From assembly GCA_017628165.1 (NCBI GenBank), contig JAGBZQ010000007.1, positions 1 to 26,414 on the forward strand: a DNA stretch of 26,414 bases, written 5' to 3'. This document shows positions 25,001 through 26,414 of this stretch, in pieces (within the stretch, counting starts at the first letter, position 1; every line of letters starts with the position of its first letter). Origin of the DNA: Kiritimatiellia bacterium (GTDB lineage: Bacteria > Verrucomicrobiota > Kiritimatiellia > RFP12 > UBA1067). The notes under the pieces are model-generated. The model made no database searches and had not been told where the DNA came from. It worked only from the letters and a program-made list of their open reading frames with translations. Position numbers and translations under genes: made by a program.

Positions 25001-25151
25001 CGTTTCGGGCACGAAGCCTGGAGGAGAGCTTTTATCCCCGCTTGCCGTGGTTCAATTCGGCGGACTTCTCGGGGCTACGTTCCTCAACCTTCTGGTAATC
25101 CCTGCGGCGGCAAAAACTTTCGGCATCGGAAACGAAGGAGGCAGCAAATGA
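22041..25151 (+). CDS. RND-family efflux pump, inner-membrane transporter (AcrB/CusA type)
   Basis: The 1036-residue protein uses the proton gradient to drive export from the periplasm or inner membrane through a tripartite channel. It has a first helix at about 13-31, the periplasmic porter segment (FPDISVPRITIQ, GLTAEEVEQFVT), a helix block at about 345-520, a second porter region and a final helix block at about 870-1020. In transmembrane helix 4, GDIVDAAIIFTEV carries Asp402, Asp405 and Glu412. The spacing of Asp405 and Glu412 matches the proton-relay residues of heavy-metal pumps (CzcA D408/E415), while the CzcA Asp402 equivalent is Ala and Asp402 is shifted. A metal versus organic substrate cannot be decided. 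The ATG at 22041 is chosen because similarity starts there; the open frame further upstream is antisense to pheS. Its stop overlaps the next gene by 4 bases. Confidence 0.92.
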   Translation: MKKIFRFVTDNPKTVIAAFLLIAFAGFKLFKSLPVDIFPDISVPRITIQSEAGGLTAEEVEQFVTIPIESAVNGAPGVKKIRSSSSGGLSFVWVDFDWKADLTKARFDIFERLSRIQDSLPEEAHSEISPLVSVTGEIMLVALTPKDDSISPLEMREIAEYDLRLRIMSIPGIGEVAVIGARLPEFRIEVDPLKAAERDLSIFEIMEAARATRTYSSAGYLQNVGGDEIPINQIARADTLEEIRNAPVPLSIGGSLKLSEIAEVSVKGEYRRGSASFNGREAVVLSVQKAPGGNTPELTAQIEKALADFAISPAGRRIEVHSDAYRQADFIDKSIKGAGSVAIDAAIVVAIVLLVTLLELRTILIVLATLPFSILAGLILFPVFGIGIDVMTLGGFAVAAGDIVDAAIIFTEVTRRRLRERAALPESERKSIQATIAEAASSVAPSVIFSTLLVAIVFVPLLMLSGLEGKFFRPLALSYISVFFASLIAAMAIVPALTIIFGVGRSGEGSCKTKSRLSPGIRAMRAIYRPLLSLVLKFPKTTLLLAAAATILAACVAKTFGSSFLPPFREDSYNVILALPPGASLAETERISEAAVPALRAIPGVLSVTRRTGRAERDQHAEPVSSSEFVVRIDLNSDTELIKEQIRKELGSFPGCALAVSYPIAHRISAVLSGSEAEIAINIYTEDLATLRKAAAKIKDSLMSMNSVTDVRANREITVRTLRVIYDLDSLGEAGITLKEAGEQVSAAFNGAVVGEVRNGLRKRQVTIRLAGDDIQYDTDTLKSLLLSGKSNRRVRLDEVAEIIPIEAPNLLLREGARRKALVTCNPASGANIGGIVKELSRVLEPIAAEYGVSIEFGGSFKARESAAESLVVISAGLGAVIFALLIFALGSPKAALIALLNIPLGLIGAVAAVAAAHPVLSVSSLVGFVTVAGFLLRNGILLLNCYRSRMAEGESLADAVLHGSEERMAPIILTSLTTVLGLIPIVVSGTKPGGELLSPLAVVQFGGLLGATFLNLLVIPAAAKTFGIGNEGGSK

Positions 25152-26404
25152 AAAGCATCACAGCGCTCATTCTTTCTGCGGCTCTTGTAGCCATTCTCGG
25201 GGGATGCAAAGCGTACAAACCCCTTGAGAGAATTGACTGGGACGAGAGAGTGAAAAGCGCAAAAATCAAAGTGAGGATATCCTCGCTCGAAGACGCAGAA
25301 AAGCTTGCCCTCATAGGCAACACGACACTCAACCAAATGCGTTGCGAAGCCGCGGGCGCGGACGAAGTAATCAAGGAGACGGGCTGGTGGGAAGACCCGG
25401 AGATAGGACTTGACCTCTCCCGCATCGTAGACCCCGCTGCAAATCCTTTTCAGGGAGGCGTGAGCGCAACGTTCACCATCCCGATCTCGCAGGTTTACAA
25501 GCTTGAAAAGAAAGCAGCCCGCGCGTATGCGGCAAGCGAACGCTCAAAAATCCTATCCGCCGAAAACACCATCGCAGCTGAAGCGCGAAAGATCGCCGCC
25601 GCACTCTTCTTCATAGATGAAAAGAAGCGCGTCCTTAAAGCATTTGAGAGCGATGCTTCAATTGCAAAGGCCATCGCTGACTCCGAAAAGCTCTTCCTCG
25701 CCCGCGAATACACATTGAGCGATCTCAACAGCGTCAAGCGCCGCAAGCACGAACGCGACCATGCGCTTATGGAGTTAGATGACGAGCGAATATCAACCGA
25801 GCGCGAATTTCGCGCAATAGCAGGACTTCTCTCCTGCACAGAAATCGAAATCGCCTTCACTCTCAAAGAACCCCAAACGACTTCCCTGAAGGCCCCCTCC
25901 CCGGCAGATCTCGCCCGCCACCCTGCAGTAAAGGCGGCACTTGCCGAACTAGATCTAAAGGAGAGCGAGCTTGAAACAGAAATCCGAAAGCAATATCCAG
26001 ACCTCAAGATCGGGACGGACATCAGCATTGAAAAAGGAAACGACAAGGCTGGATTGTTCGCGGGAATGTCTGTTCCTCTTTGGAATCGCAACCGAAAAGC
26101 AATAGCGGAGGCGCGCAAGGACCGCGCCGTAAAACGCGCGGAAGCGCTTGGAGTATGGAAGAGCATCACCGTGGAGGCGAAAGCCTCTGAGGAGCGTCTT
26201 GCAACACTCTTGGCGCATCCGGCAGCCCCTGCGAGCGAAGAAACTGACGCAGCAGGCCTTCTTGAGGCAGGAGAGGTGACTCCTTTAGAATATCTTGAAA
26301 TCCGCGAAGAGATTCTTGCGCTTACCCTTGAAAATGTCAGATGGAGGCGCGCTGTAACCCTTGCCCACGAAGAGCTCGCCAAATACAAAGTAATTTCAGA
26401 CTAA
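25148..26404 (+). CDS. TolC/CusC-family outer-membrane efflux lipoprotein
   Basis: The 418-residue protein starts with a lipoprotein signal peptide (lipobox LGGC, Cys20), to be processed by LspA. It contains the two long helical repeats of outer-membrane efflux proteins: EKLALIGNTTLNQMRCEAAG...WWEDPEIGLD in the first half and HPAVKAALAELDLKE...YPDLKIGTDISIEKG, FAGMSVPLWNRNRKAIAEA in the second. It is the trimeric exit duct for the RND pump encoded directly upstream (ATGA overlap). It is slightly shorter than typical TolC/CusC (about 430-460 residues). No periplasmic adaptor gene has appeared yet in the operon. Confidence 0.9.
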   Translation: MKSITALILSAALVAILGGCKAYKPLERIDWDERVKSAKIKVRISSLEDAEKLALIGNTTLNQMRCEAAGADEVIKETGWWEDPEIGLDLSRIVDPAANPFQGGVSATFTIPISQVYKLEKKAARAYAASERSKILSAENTIAAEARKIAAALFFIDEKKRVLKAFESDASIAKAIADSEKLFLAREYTLSDLNSVKRRKHERDHALMELDDERISTEREFRAIAGLLSCTEIEIAFTLKEPQTTSLKAPSPADLARHPAVKAALAELDLKESELETEIRKQYPDLKIGTDISIEKGNDKAGLFAGMSVPLWNRNRKAIAEARKDRAVKRAEALGVWKSITVEAKASEERLATLLAHPAAPASEETDAAGLLEAGEVTPLEYLEIREEILALTLENVRWRRAVTLAHEELAKYKVISD

Positions 26405-26414
26405 CCAGCAGGAA
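26405..26414 (+). promoter_or_regulatory. Probable Shine-Dalgarno of a following gene
   Basis: AGGAA at 26410-26414 follows the efflux lipoprotein stop by 5 bases and touches the window end. It suggests a further operon gene, possibly the missing membrane-fusion adaptor. Confidence 0.35.

Noticed and set aside
1..26414. CRISPR arrays, insertion sequences, phage genes or toxin-antitoxin pairs
   Set aside because: No regularly spaced repeats, transposase or integrase motifs, or typical small gene pairs were seen on either strand.

Overview
The window looks like chromosome from a Gram-negative bacterium of the PVC superphylum, most likely Kiritimatiellota/Verrucomicrobiota. This is inferred from four traits. 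GreA carries a very long N-terminal extension like that of Chlamydiae. MurA has Asp instead of Cys at its active site. A secreted protein joins two DUF1080 domains to a TIM barrel. TonB-receptor, TolC-type and Lsp genes show an outer membrane. Genes are tightly packed, mostly on the minus strand, with many 1-7 bp overlaps. I see no phage, insertion sequence or CRISPR array.

Layout. 1-1231 (-) holds the 5' part of an AT-rich, membrane-anchored protein of unknown function that runs off the left edge. 4164 down to 1405 (-) is an operon: a dipeptide-type ABC ATPase, a KtrA-like RCK protein and murA. tRNA-Val(CAC) lies at 4213-4289 (-). 10149 down to 4323 (-) is a second operon: acyl-CoA ligase, a small unknown protein, a PP-loop thiouridylase-like protein, and one long reading frame joining a DedA membrane protein to a TonB-dependent receptor. 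13219 down to 10179 (-) carries the DUF1080/TIM-barrel protein and a Nif3-family protein. tRNA-Arg(TCT) is at 13374-13450 (+). 16378 down to 13477 (-) is dksA-like, lspA, a shortened miaA and a Na+/Ca2+ exchanger. greA stands alone upstream at 18467-16449 (-). 21932 down to 18515 (-) is pheS, corA and a MATE transporter. From 22041 on the plus strand an RND pump and its outer-membrane partner begin an efflux operon that continues past the right edge.

Together the genes serve translation (pheS, miaA, thiolation-like enzyme, two tRNAs), transcription elongation and stress control (greA, dksA), envelope construction (murA, lspA, dedA), and transport of ions, iron chelates and toxic compounds. 

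The points most worth a second look are: the DedA/TonB-receptor single reading frame, which could be processed at an internal signal peptide; the fosfomycin-insensitive MurA type; a MiaA lacking about 55 residues; a consistent promoter grammar of extended -10 elements (TGnTAnAAT-like), two of which use the TGA stop codon of the preceding gene; several apparently leaderless mRNAs; and a tandem 16-bp repeat in the dksA leader.
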